Shown piece by piece: positions 1-7,096 of a stretch of DNA of 7,461 nt (its first letter is position 1; each line of letters opens with the position of its first letter). The DNA is from Saprospiraceae bacterium (lineage in GTDB: Bacteria; Bacteroidota; Bacteroidia; Chitinophagales; Saprospiraceae). Both the position numbers and the translations under genes were made by a program. The notes below the pieces were generated by a model, which saw only the letters and a list, made by a program, of their open reading frames with translations, was not told where the DNA came from and ran no database searches. The stretch is from positions 16,813 to 24,273 of the forward strand of contig JAHDBK010000004.1 of NCBI GenBank assembly GCA_020630455.1. Reading direction: 5' to 3'.

Positions 1-1401
1 ATGCAAACAGTTTCTGAAATGGTAGATTGGATATTTGAAGGAGGTGATGAAAGGTTAGACATACTTCCAAGCGGAAACAACAAATATCACGTAAACGCAT
101 CAATTTATGAAGAGCTATTCAACAGAGGCTCTTGCACCTGTTCTACACTCAATCCTTTAACTGCTAAAGTCTTAGATAATGAAGAAAAGTTTAAGGATAA
201 AAATAGTATTATAAAAACTAGAGAAGAACAGGCGAATAGGATAAAAAAACTATTGAATTATGAAGGGAATGATGCCTTTGGTTTAATCTTCGCTCCTTCA
301 GGAAGTGATTTAGCTTATATACCTCCCTTGTTTTCAAAAGTTTTATACCCTCAAAAAGAAACATTACTCATTCTTACTTGCCCTGAAGAATTAGGTTCAG
401 GAAGCCAAATGGCCTACCTTGGGAAATACTATGCGGCTCGTAACCAATTTGGAGAAGAGCAAGAAGTTGGGGATGATATTAATCCAATTTACGATATAAG
501 TATGGCTCGCTTTAAGGCCAGAAACGACGATGGAAGTATTGCTAAACACAGCGATTCAATTAGTGATATCCTCAATAAGGATCCTAATAAATCAAAAATA
601 GGTGCTTTAGTTATTGGGAGCAAATCTGGAATAGAAGATGATATTTCGGTTATTCCTCCTCTTAGTGATGAAGTAATGTGGGTAGTGGACTTATGTCAAT
701 TCAGGAATTCAAAAAGGCTAGTTAATCACCTTTTAGAAATGGGTTGTATGGTCATGATTACAGGGTCTAAATTTTATATGGCTCCTCCTTTTTGTGGGGT
801 TATGCTCGTTCCTAAACCACTTTGTAAAAAAATTAATGAAGCAAGTGTTGATACAAAATATTTAAGAGGATTTAGTGATGTTTTTTCTTATTATGATTTT
901 ACTAATGAATTTTCAAATTTTAAAAATCATTTTAGAAAAGAAGTGAATAAAGGACTTGGACTAAGATGGGAAATTGCTCTAAATGAAATGGAACGCTTTA
1001 ATCAAATTCCAAGAGAAAATATTAATAATATAATTGAAACATGGAATAAAAGTGTAGCTGAGTTCATTGCTCAAAGTGAATATCTAGAACTCATGCCTCA
1101 TCAAGAAAAAACCAATCAATCCATCATCTCTTTTAGAGTCAAAACTCGTTTCGGTACTTATATGAGCTATCAGGACTTAAAAGTATTTTATAAAGTAGTT
1201 GTTGGAGCTGAACATAATATTGGTAAATTTAAAAAAATATTTATGGGGCAACCTGTAAAATACGGATGCGGAGCATTCATTAGAGTAGCAATAGGTGCTT
1301 ATAATATTTATCAATTATTAAAAAAAGAAGAAAATATAAGATTTGAAAATGATAAAAAACTCATTCAAATTTTAGATTTAGCAGCAGGGGATTTCCTCTA
1401 G
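1..1401 (+). CDS. Fold-type I PLP-dependent enzyme, aminotransferase class V-like, unknown substrate
   Basis: The 466-residue protein looks like a PLP enzyme of the class V aminotransferase / cysteine desulfurase / kynureninase type. Visible landmarks, in order, are a small-residue turn APSGSDL at about 98-104, where such enzymes bind the cofactor phosphate; a strand ending VVDLCQFRNS with Asp230, the expected partner of the pyridine nitrogen; and ITGSKF with Lys257, the expected Schiff-base lysine, followed by APPFCGVML. Residues from about 300 on would form the small C-terminal domain. I do not recognise a named family, so transamination, beta-elimination or decarboxylation all remain possible. 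The window begins exactly at this ATG, so an earlier start upstream cannot be excluded. It is followed 18 bases later by a second PLP enzyme, which suggests a shared pathway. Its first half appears richer in GC than the genes at 4-5 kb. The cofactor fold is fairly sure; the function is unknown. Confidence 0.75.
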   Translation: MQTVSEMVDWIFEGGDERLDILPSGNNKYHVNASIYEELFNRGSCTCSTLNPLTAKVLDNEEKFKDKNSIIKTREEQANRIKKLLNYEGNDAFGLIFAPSGSDLAYIPPLFSKVLYPQKETLLILTCPEELGSGSQMAYLGKYYAARNQFGEEQEVGDDINPIYDISMARFKARNDDGSIAKHSDSISDILNKDPNKSKIGALVIGSKSGIEDDISVIPPLSDEVMWVVDLCQFRNSKRLVNHLLEMGCMVMITGSKFYMAPPFCGVMLVPKPLCKKINEASVDTKYLRGFSDVFSYYDFTNEFSNFKNHFRKEVNKGLGLRWEIALNEMERFNQIPRENINNIIETWNKSVAEFIAQSEYLELMPHQEKTNQSIISFRVKTRFGTYMSYQDLKVFYKVVVGAEHNIGKFKKIFMGQPVKYGCGAFIRVAIGAYNIYQLLKKEENIRFENDKKLIQILDLAAGDFL

Positions 1402-1419
1402 ATTATATTTAAATATTAG

Positions 1420-2625
1420 GTGATTATTACAGATACAAATACATTATATCGTTATCAATTAGATGATTATATTAATATAATAAAAAGAAAAAATAAAGAA
1501 TTTTCTTTATTTTTAATAGATAAATCATTTTATTTTTATTCTTTTGAAATTTTAAACAAAAGGCTACAACACCTTGAAGAAGTATATCCCTCAGATGTAT
1601 TACATGCCGTCGCCATCAAATCAAATAATATTCCACAAGTATTACAAAAAATTGTAGAAAAAGGACATGGATTGGAAGCGGCATCATTTGAAGAGGTACA
1701 ACTAGCAAAGGAGGCAGCTTGTCCAAATCATAAGATTGTTTTTGATTCGCCTGTAAAGACACAAGAAGAAATCGACTATTGCAATTCAAATTATAAAGGA
1801 ATGTATCTCAACGCCAATTCTCTTTCTGAGTTAAAGCGTTTAAAAGATGCAAATGATTTAAATATAGGATTGAGAATTAATCCTTTGAGCGATATTTCTT
1901 CTCCTGAAATTTTTAATGTAAGCACTCAAAATTCAAAGTTTGGAGTACCTATTTCATTAAAAAAAGAAATTATTGAAGCTATTATAAATTATAATAATGT
2001 TAATGGCTTACACATACATGCAGGTTCTGAAATTAGCAAAATAGAAGAGCATGCCAAAGCCATAAAAAAAGTATATGATTTAGCCGAAGAAATCAACACA
2101 ATCAAAAAAGGAACTATTCAATTTATAGATATTGGTGGCGGATTCCCCGCTAAGACTGATGAAGGAATACAAGCTAGCTTAGCTCCATTTGTTGACTTGC
2201 TGAACCAATATTGTCCTAATTTATTCACTAATTATGATATCATAACAGAGTATGGACGATTTGTTCAATCACATTCAGCATTTGTACTCAGTAAAATTGA
2301 ATATGTATTAGATTATACGACCCCCAATATAGCTTTGACACATGTAGGAGCAGATTTGTTTTTAAGAGAAATTTATAGTAGTTCTCCTCCTTTTCATAGA
2401 ATGTTTATCCTAAATAATAAAGTAGAAATCAAAAAAGGAGAATATAGAGAGTACGATATAGGTGGTCCTCTTTGTTTTTCAGGTGATTTTTTAAAAAAGA
2501 ATATTCAACTACCTACAATAAACGAAGGAGATTGGCTTTTAATTTGTGATTGCGGAGCCAATACATTATCTATGTGGTCAAGTCATTGTAGTAGATCACA
2601 ACCCAATGTTATTTTTATAAATTAA
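1420..2625 (+). CDS. Fold-type III PLP-dependent decarboxylase (DAP/ornithine decarboxylase superfamily), atypical
   Basis: The 401-residue protein is close to the usual length for diaminopimelate decarboxylase relatives: an alanine-racemase-like barrel followed by a beta domain. The barrel carries HAVAIKSNN with Lys67 as the likely PLP lysine, SKFG at 172-175, HIHAGS at 198-203, the glycine loop GGG at 239-241 and EYGR at 277-280, where EPGR is common. The C-terminal part has GPLCFSGD at 349-356, whose Cys352 matches the catalytic cysteine given by the partner subunit. It departs from true LysA: the usual CESGD reads CFSGD, GAY reads GAN (379-381), and the Tyr of the following SNYN-type segment is replaced by His. 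A substrate other than DAP is therefore likely (inference). The start is GTG, directly after an in-frame TAG at 1417; no ATG, GTG or TTG is near downstream. It probably forms a pair with the upstream PLP enzyme. Confidence 0.85.
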   Translation: MIITDTNTLYRYQLDDYINIIKRKNKEFSLFLIDKSFYFYSFEILNKRLQHLEEVYPSDVLHAVAIKSNNIPQVLQKIVEKGHGLEAASFEEVQLAKEAACPNHKIVFDSPVKTQEEIDYCNSNYKGMYLNANSLSELKRLKDANDLNIGLRINPLSDISSPEIFNVSTQNSKFGVPISLKKEIIEAIINYNNVNGLHIHAGSEISKIEEHAKAIKKVYDLAEEINTIKKGTIQFIDIGGGFPAKTDEGIQASLAPFVDLLNQYCPNLFTNYDIITEYGRFVQSHSAFVLSKIEYVLDYTTPNIALTHVGADLFLREIYSSSPPFHRMFILNNKVEIKKGEYREYDIGGPLCFSGDFLKKNIQLPTINEGDWLLICDCGANTLSMWSSHCSRSQPNVIFIN

Positions 2626-2630
2626 TTAAG

Positions 2631-3488
2631 ATGTCTGAAAAAAACAATCCAATAGAATATATGATTAAACCGCCAGGTCGGTTTTCATTAAATTTAAAGG
2701 AGCTTTGGATTTATAAGGAATTATTTTATTTCTTTACTTGGCGTGACGTAAAAGTAAAATATAAACAAACACTTCTTGGCTTTCTATGGGCTGTACTGCA
2801 ACCTTTTGTCATGATGATGATTTTTGTTGTATTCTTTTCAAGAACTTTGGATGTTCCTACAGATGATATTCCTGCACCTATATTTTATTTTAGTGGACTT
2901 TTATTGTGGAATATTTTTAATACGGGATTAAGTGGTGCAGGTAATAGTATGGTGACTAATGCTAATATTATCAAAAAAATATATTTTCCTAGACTAATTA
3001 TTCCTATGTCAAGTATCTTAGTTTCATTATTTGATTTTTTAATGGCTTTAGTCGTTTTTATAGGAATTCTAGTCTTTTATGAATTTACAGTTCCTAAATT
3101 TACAATAGATTATTTAAAGCTAGTCACATTACTACCACTAGCCATTTGTCTTACTATTTTAAGTACTTTTGGACTAGGTAGTTTTTTAGCGGCATTAAAT
3201 GTAAAGTATAGAGATTTTAGATATGTAATACCATTTATGTTGCAATTTTTATTATTCGTAACTCCAGTTATTTTTCCTGTTTCTATATTTGAAGACGTAA
3301 TTTGGGCAAAATATGCATTAGCAGTTAATCCAATGACAGGAGCAATCAATTTAGGGAGGGCTGCTTTTACAAATATGCCGATTGAATGGGATTTAATAGG
3401 TATAAGTGTAGTGTCTGCGACTATATTATTCTTTTTAGGAATTTATGTTTTTAGAAAAACAGAATCGTATTTTGCAGATTTAGCCTAA
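2631..3488 (+). CDS. wzm: Wzm-like ABC-2 polysaccharide export permease
   Basis: This is the membrane subunit of an ABC transporter that moves O-antigen, capsule or similar glycan across the inner membrane. The 285 residues are standard for the family. A cytoplasmic amphipathic start (about 15-45) contains the typical WRDVKVKYKQTLLG, followed by about six membrane segments near 50-70, 83-100, 122-149, 163-187, 198-216 and 255-275. The family-typical loop LNVKYRDFRYVIPF (189-202) and NPMTGAI (233-239) are present. It starts at ATG 5 bases after the preceding stop and is the only gene here with an unambiguous internal ATG start. It is unusual that the ATPase partner is not adjacent: a glycosyltransferase and a sulfotransferase lie between them. 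No second permease is visible although two ATPases are. Whether the cargo is O-antigen or capsule cannot be told. Confidence 0.93.
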   Translation: MSEKNNPIEYMIKPPGRFSLNLKELWIYKELFYFFTWRDVKVKYKQTLLGFLWAVLQPFVMMMIFVVFFSRTLDVPTDDIPAPIFYFSGLLLWNIFNTGLSGAGNSMVTNANIIKKIYFPRLIIPMSSILVSLFDFLMALVVFIGILVFYEFTVPKFTIDYLKLVTLLPLAICLTILSTFGLGSFLAALNVKYRDFRYVIPFMLQFLLFVTPVIFPVSIFEDVIWAKYALAVNPMTGAINLGRAAFTNMPIEWDLIGISVVSATILFFLGIYVFRKTESYFADLA

Positions 3489-3495
3489 TTGTTGT

Positions 3496-4287
3496 TTGAA
3501 AAAAATACCAGTATCAGCTGTAGTTGTTTCATGTAATGAAGGTTTTTTGCTTGAAGATTGTTTGGGAGCACTACAATTTTGCGATGAAATAATTTTAATT
3601 GATTTAGAATCGGAAGATAATTCTATAGAAATTGGAAATAAACTAGCTACAAAAGTGATTTCTCGACCCAAAGCTCCCTATGTTGAAAAACAGCAATATT
3701 GGGTAAAAGACAAAACAAAACACGATTGGATATTTTTTATAGATGCAGATGAAGTTGTAGACCAAACACTTGCATTAGAAATTATAGAATTATTTGAACA
3801 AGGAATAGATAAGCAAGTATGCCAAATTTTAGTTCCTTGGCAATTTTATTTTAAAGGGAAAGCATTAAAAGGAACTTATTGGGGAGGAAGGAATGGATAT
3901 AAGAATATTTTAGTTAATAGAAATAGAATTATAATTCAAGATCGTTCACAATTTAAGTTTAAATTAATTGAAGGATATAAAGTGATTAGAATTACTAGAA
4001 AAGGTGAAAACGTACTTCACCATTATTGGATGAGAGATTATAAAATGCTTTTTGAAAAACATTGTCGCTATATTAGAGTTGAAGCAAAGGACAAATACGA
4101 AGATGGAAAAAGATATCATTTTTTTAAACAAATAGACCATTCTTTTAGAGCATTTGTATCATCTTTTTTTTTAAAAAAAGGCTACCTAGAAGGATTTAGA
4201 GGCTTGTTTTTGAGTATCTTTTTTAGTGGATATATTTTTTTACAATATGATGCATTAAGAAGATATCAACAAAAAATAAAAAAGTAA
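3496..4287 (+). CDS. Family 2 glycosyltransferase, WaaE/KdtX-like
   Basis: This is a GT-A fold, inverting sugar transferase of family GT2, 263 residues long, close to WaaE/KdtX-type lipopolysaccharide core glucosyltransferases. The start has VSAVVVSCNEGFLLEDCL (6-23), the nucleotide-sugar binding strand and loop. ILIDLESEDNS (34-43) follows, and FIDADE (81-86) supplies the metal-binding DxD (Asp83, Asp85). YWGGRNGYKN (128-137) resembles the acceptor-side motif of this group. The hydrophobic stretch at about 234-252 matches the C-terminal membrane-anchoring helix of the family. The donor and acceptor sugars cannot be predicted. The start is TTG, the first start codon after an in-frame TAG at 3481; the first core strand begins at once, so no later start is plausible. 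A T9A7 run lies in the gene at 4164-4179. It sits 7 bases after the permease and 6 before the sulfotransferase. Confidence 0.88.
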   Translation: MKKIPVSAVVVSCNEGFLLEDCLGALQFCDEIILIDLESEDNSIEIGNKLATKVISRPKAPYVEKQQYWVKDKTKHDWIFFIDADEVVDQTLALEIIELFEQGIDKQVCQILVPWQFYFKGKALKGTYWGGRNGYKNILVNRNRIIIQDRSQFKFKLIEGYKVIRITRKGENVLHHYWMRDYKMLFEKHCRYIRVEAKDKYEDGKRYHFFKQIDHSFRAFVSSFFLKKGYLEGFRGLFLSIFFSGYIFLQYDALRRYQQKIKK

Positions 4288-4293
4288 TATAAA

Positions 4294-5022
4294 TTGCCTT
4301 CTCTCATTTCAAAAATAAAAACGCGATGGAATAATTTCACCTTAGAAGGTTATGAGAATGTTCAAAAGGTACAGAGAATTATTGATGAACCTAATTTTCC
4401 TTTTTTAGTTTCTTTTCCAAGAACAGGAAGTCATTGGTTTCGTTTTATTTTAGAAAAATATAGTGATAGGCCCCTTTTAATTCGCTCTTTTTTTAATCAT
4501 AATAATTCTAATTATTTACTTTTTCATACTCACGATTTAAATCTAAATACTCAAAAAAAAAAGGTAGTTTATCTTTACAGAAATCCCACTGATGTTATTT
4601 ATTCTCAATTGAATTATTACAATCAAAATATTAATGATAAAAATTTAATTCACTTTTGGACACAACAATATACAGGACATTTAATTCATTGGTTGTTTAA
4701 TGAAAATTTTACAGAAAAAAAACTCATTATTAAATATGAAAATTTACAAAATGACCTTTCTAATGAGTTTCAAAAAGTATGTTCTTTTTTTGATTTGAAT
4801 TGGGATGAAAAACGATTAATAAAAATAGCTTCATCAATCGACAAAGAAGCAATTAAAAAGAAAACGTATTATGACGATAAAATAATTCCTAGAAATAAAG
4901 ACTATCAAAAAAACAAAATCATCTTTAAAGAGTCTTATGAATTATTTATTCAAAATTTAATAATCGAATACTCAAATCTTATCTTCAAAGATGAACAAAA
5001 ATTAGCTTCTCTTTTTAATTAA
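4294..5022 (+). CDS. PAPS-dependent sulfotransferase (Sulfotransfer_1-like)
   Basis: The 242-residue protein carries both PAPS-binding hallmarks of cytosolic-type sulfotransferases. The 5'-phosphosulfate loop is VSFPRTGSHWFRF (39-51), and the 3'-phosphate motif is YLYRNPTDVIYSQ (93-105) with Arg96 and Ser104. FHTHD (77-81) could supply the catalytic His, and IKYENLQND (146-154) matches the usual YEdL element. It should transfer sulfate from PAPS to a hydroxyl, most likely on the glycan made by this cluster (inference from context); a lipid or small-molecule acceptor is possible. TTG at 4294 is the first possible start, because an in-frame TAA ends at 4287. The gene is very AT-rich: three of four 60-base lines counted by hand fell at 17-22% GC. 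An A10 tract at 4553-4562 lies directly upstream of the 3'-phosphate motif, and a one-base slip would destroy the protein. Confidence 0.87.
   Translation: MPSLISKIKTRWNNFTLEGYENVQKVQRIIDEPNFPFLVSFPRTGSHWFRFILEKYSDRPLLIRSFFNHNNSNYLLFHTHDLNLNTQKKKVVYLYRNPTDVIYSQLNYYNQNINDKNLIHFWTQQYTGHLIHWLFNENFTEKKLIIKYENLQNDLSNEFQKVCSFFDLNWDEKRLIKIASSIDKEAIKKKTYYDDKIIPRNKDYQKNKIIFKESYELFIQNLIIEYSNLIFKDEQKLASLFN
4553..4562 (+). repeat. A10 homopolymer inside the sulfotransferase gene
   Basis: Ten consecutive A residues encode part of Gln87-Lys-Lys-Lys90. Loss of one A brings a TAG stop into frame two codons after the tract. Gain of one A gives a TGA at 4590-4592 after nine altered codons. Both outcomes remove the 3'-phosphate binding motif. 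The end of the tract also reads A AAA AAG in the dnaX-type frame, a known ribosomal slippery heptamer. The tract is seen directly; its instability is inference. Confidence 0.6.
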
Positions 5023-5052
5023 ATGTTTAATAAAAACTAAGATAAATATATT

Positions 5053-6288
5053 TTGCAAGCCATATTAGAAATACAAAACATAGGAAAACAATATAATATT
5101 GGTGGCGAAAATCGTAGATACCTTTCTTTAAGGGATCAAATTGTAAATACATTTTCAAAAACAGATAAATCTAAAAATACATTTTGGGCATTAAAAGATA
5201 TCTCATTTGATGTATTCCAAGGAGATAGCATTGGAATCATAGGAAGGAATGGAGCAGGTAAAAGTACCTTACTTAAAATTTTATCAAAAATCACAGCCCC
5301 TACAACTGGCTTTGTCAAAGCAAGAGGAAGAGTAGCTTCATTGTTAGAAGTAGGTACAGGTTTTCATCCCGAACTTACAGGAAGGGAAAACATCTATCTC
5401 AATGGTTCTATCTTAGGTCTAAGCAAAAATGAAATCAATCAAAAATTTGATGAGATTGTAGATTTTTCTGGTGTAGAAAAGTTTTTAGATACTCCTTTGA
5501 AACATTATTCATCAGGTATGCAATTGCGATTGGCTTTTGCAGTAGCAGCACATTTAGAGCCAGAAATACTAGTCATAGATGAAGTCCTTGCTGTAGGAGA
5601 TGCGGCATTCCAAAAAAAATGTTTAGGCAAAATGAGTGAAGTAAGCAAGAGTGGAAGAACGATTTTGTTTGTGAGTCATAATATGGGTGCCGTTCAAAAA
5701 CTTTGCAATAAAGGAATATTATTAGAAAAAGGAAAATTAAAATACGAAGGCAAAACAGTTGACGTTATTAATCATTATCTTAAAAATATAGATGGTATCA
5801 ATTCTTACGAAATTGATTTACATAATCATATTAGAAAATCTTTTCTAAACAAAAATATTAGTTTTAAAAAAGTAAGAATACAAAGTGAATCTGGTGAAAA
5901 GAGAAATAATATCAAGTTCGGTGAAAATTTCACGATAGAACTCGAATACCAAACCAATGTAGATTGTAAAAATATAGAGCTAATTTTAGGAATAGAATCC
6001 TTAGATGAAACGCGAATAGCCAGTTATATTTCTCCTTTTTTTCATTATAATAAAAGCAATAATATCAAAGCATCTTTTACTATTAAAGATTTATTATTAA
6101 ACCCTAATACTTATCAAATTACACTAGGATGCAGAGTCAATTCTATTCCTGCTGACCATATAGTAGGGGCTTTACAATTTACAATCACAGATGCTTTCGA
6201 TAAATCAAGCATAGAAGAAAAACCATTTAATTATGGTTTGATGAAAATAAAGCATGTAGATTTTTATCAAAATCAAATAATTAACTGA
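5053..6288 (+). CDS. wzt: Wzt-like ABC exporter ATPase with C-terminal glycan-binding-type domain (copy 1)
   Basis: This ATPase is expected to power export of a polysaccharide through Wzm. The N-terminal ABC domain (about 1-245) shows Walker A GRNGAGKST (64-72, Lys70), signature YSSGMQ (152-157), Walker B ILVIDE (172-177) and the H-loop His209. Residues from about 255 to 411 form a separate beta-rich extension of the size and position of the Wzt C-terminal domain, which in known O-antigen systems recognises the modified non-reducing end of the glycan. That role here is inferred from architecture, as the domain itself is divergent. TTG at 5053 is the first start after an in-frame TAA at 5038, and it aligns with the TTG start of the second copy (both read M-x-x-ILE). 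It is 30 bases after the sulfotransferase and 13 before the methyltransferase. The first 117 residues are strongly duplicated in the gene beginning at 7097. Confidence 0.93.
   Translation: MQAILEIQNIGKQYNIGGENRRYLSLRDQIVNTFSKTDKSKNTFWALKDISFDVFQGDSIGIIGRNGAGKSTLLKILSKITAPTTGFVKARGRVASLLEVGTGFHPELTGRENIYLNGSILGLSKNEINQKFDEIVDFSGVEKFLDTPLKHYSSGMQLRLAFAVAAHLEPEILVIDEVLAVGDAAFQKKCLGKMSEVSKSGRTILFVSHNMGAVQKLCNKGILLEKGKLKYEGKTVDVINHYLKNIDGINSYEIDLHNHIRKSFLNKNISFKKVRIQSESGEKRNNIKFGENFTIELEYQTNVDCKNIELILGIESLDETRIASYISPFFHYNKSNNIKASFTIKDLLLNPNTYQITLGCRVNSIPADHIVGALQFTITDAFDKSSIEEKPFNYGLMKIKHVDFYQNQIIN
5173..5405 (+). repeat. Direct repeat, copy 1 (ABC domain core of first wzt)
   Basis: These 233 bases align without gaps to 7229-7461. 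Hand counting gives about 44 mismatches (roughly 81% identity), most at third codon positions. Two exact 20-base matches occur: the one starting ttttgggcattaaaagatat, and agaggaagagtagcttcatt. It reflects an old gene duplication rather than a mobile element. Confidence 0.85.
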
Positions 6289-6301
6289 AAATATATTACT
6301 T

Positions 6302-7081
6302 TTGCAGCACTTCTATTCACAAAATGGAGAAGATTTTATAATCAATCAAATATTCAAAAATAAAGCAAATGGCTTTTTTGTTGAAGTGGGTTGTATAGAT
6401 GGCAAAAGATTTAGCAATACCTTACATTTTGAAGAAAAAGGATGGAATGGGATATGTATTGAAGCACATACAGACTATATTCAATTGCTTCGTCAAAATA
6501 GGCCACAATCCAAAATAGTTCATGCTGCAATTGGAGCTAATGACAAGGACGAGGTTACTTTTTATGCCAATTCAAGAGGGAGTCTTTCTACCTTGGACAA
6601 GAGTAAAGAAAAGGAATTCGAGAGAAAATACCGTCAATGGTTTGATGGTTTTAGCCTTCAAAAAGTACCTCAAAAAACCTTGACCACTATTTTTGATGAA
6701 CTGGAAGTAAAAACAATTGACTTTTTATCAATAGATATTGAAGGCTATGAAGTAGAAGCATTAAAAGGACTAAATTTTAATAAATATTGTCCAAAGGTAT
6801 TATTAATAGAATCAGATAGCCAAAAACATCAAAAAGCAATTAATAACATAGTTTTTGAAAATGATTACAAATATCTAGGTCGTATAGAACAAAACCTAGT
6901 CTATACAATATTGCCTGATAATGTTGATGATATCGTCAATAAGCCTTTTAGTAATGTGAGCCTAATTCACACACAACATCCATTGGATGGGGGTGGAGAT
7001 GAAAATTCAGAAAAGAAAGTCATGTTAGATAATGGCAAAAAGAACATGATAAAAAAAATAAAATCTTATTTTAAATATTAA
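6302..7081 (+). CDS. FkbM-family SAM-dependent methyltransferase
   Basis: The 259-residue protein matches the FkbM methyltransferase family, common in surface-glycan clusters. The family-typical entry SQNGEDFII (6-14) is followed by the SAM-binding strand FFVEVGCIDG (25-34), IEAH with Glu54 at the end of the second strand, and SIDIEGYEVEAL (143-154). It most likely O-methylates a sugar or related hydroxyl (family knowledge); methylation could cap chains read by a Wzt C-terminal domain, but this is inference. TTG at 6302 is the first start codon after an in-frame TAA at 6278. The conserved region begins within five residues, so it must be the start. The last 50 or so residues, after about 206, are polar with a Gly/Asp patch and then a very basic Lys-rich end ending YFKY, and lie outside the recognisable fold. 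The gene sits between two Wzt paralogues. Confidence 0.88.
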   Translation: MQHFYSQNGEDFIINQIFKNKANGFFVEVGCIDGKRFSNTLHFEEKGWNGICIEAHTDYIQLLRQNRPQSKIVHAAIGANDKDEVTFYANSRGSLSTLDKSKEKEFERKYRQWFDGFSLQKVPQKTLTTIFDELEVKTIDFLSIDIEGYEVEALKGLNFNKYCPKVLLIESDSQKHQKAINNIVFENDYKYLGRIEQNLVYTILPDNVDDIVNKPFSNVSLIHTQHPLDGGGDENSEKKVMLDNGKKNMIKKIKSYFKY

Positions 7082-7096
7082 AATAAACACAATCAA

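Noticed and set aside
3110..3349. Minus-strand open frame of 79 codons inside the permease gene
   Set aside because: It is antisense to a well-conserved Wzm coding sequence and has no recognisable protein features.
3480..3671. Minus-strand open frame of 63 codons across the permease/glycosyltransferase junction
   Set aside because: It is antisense to the conserved start of the glycosyltransferase, low in complexity, and has no motif.
4164..4179. T9A7 self-complementary run as an intrinsic terminator
   Set aside because: It has no GC-rich stem, lies in the middle of a conserved coding frame, and the downstream genes are in the same operon.
5023..5040. Five-codon ATG mini-ORF directly after the sulfotransferase stop, upstream of wzt
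   Set aside because: Too short to support as a gene. It could be a translational coupling element, but nothing in the sequence shows this beyond its position.
5136..5318. Minus-strand open frame of 60 codons in the first Wzt gene
   Set aside because: It is the reverse-strand shadow of the Walker A region; the conserved sense frame explains it fully.
6297..6305. Perfect match to the Bacteroidota -7 promoter box (TAnnTTTGC) overlapping the methyltransferase start
   Set aside because: Transcription would begin inside the gene, after its only usable start codon, and no TTG-like -33 element is seen at the right distance. The tttgca at 5052-5057 is a similar partial match; both look like chance in AT-rich DNA around TTG starts.
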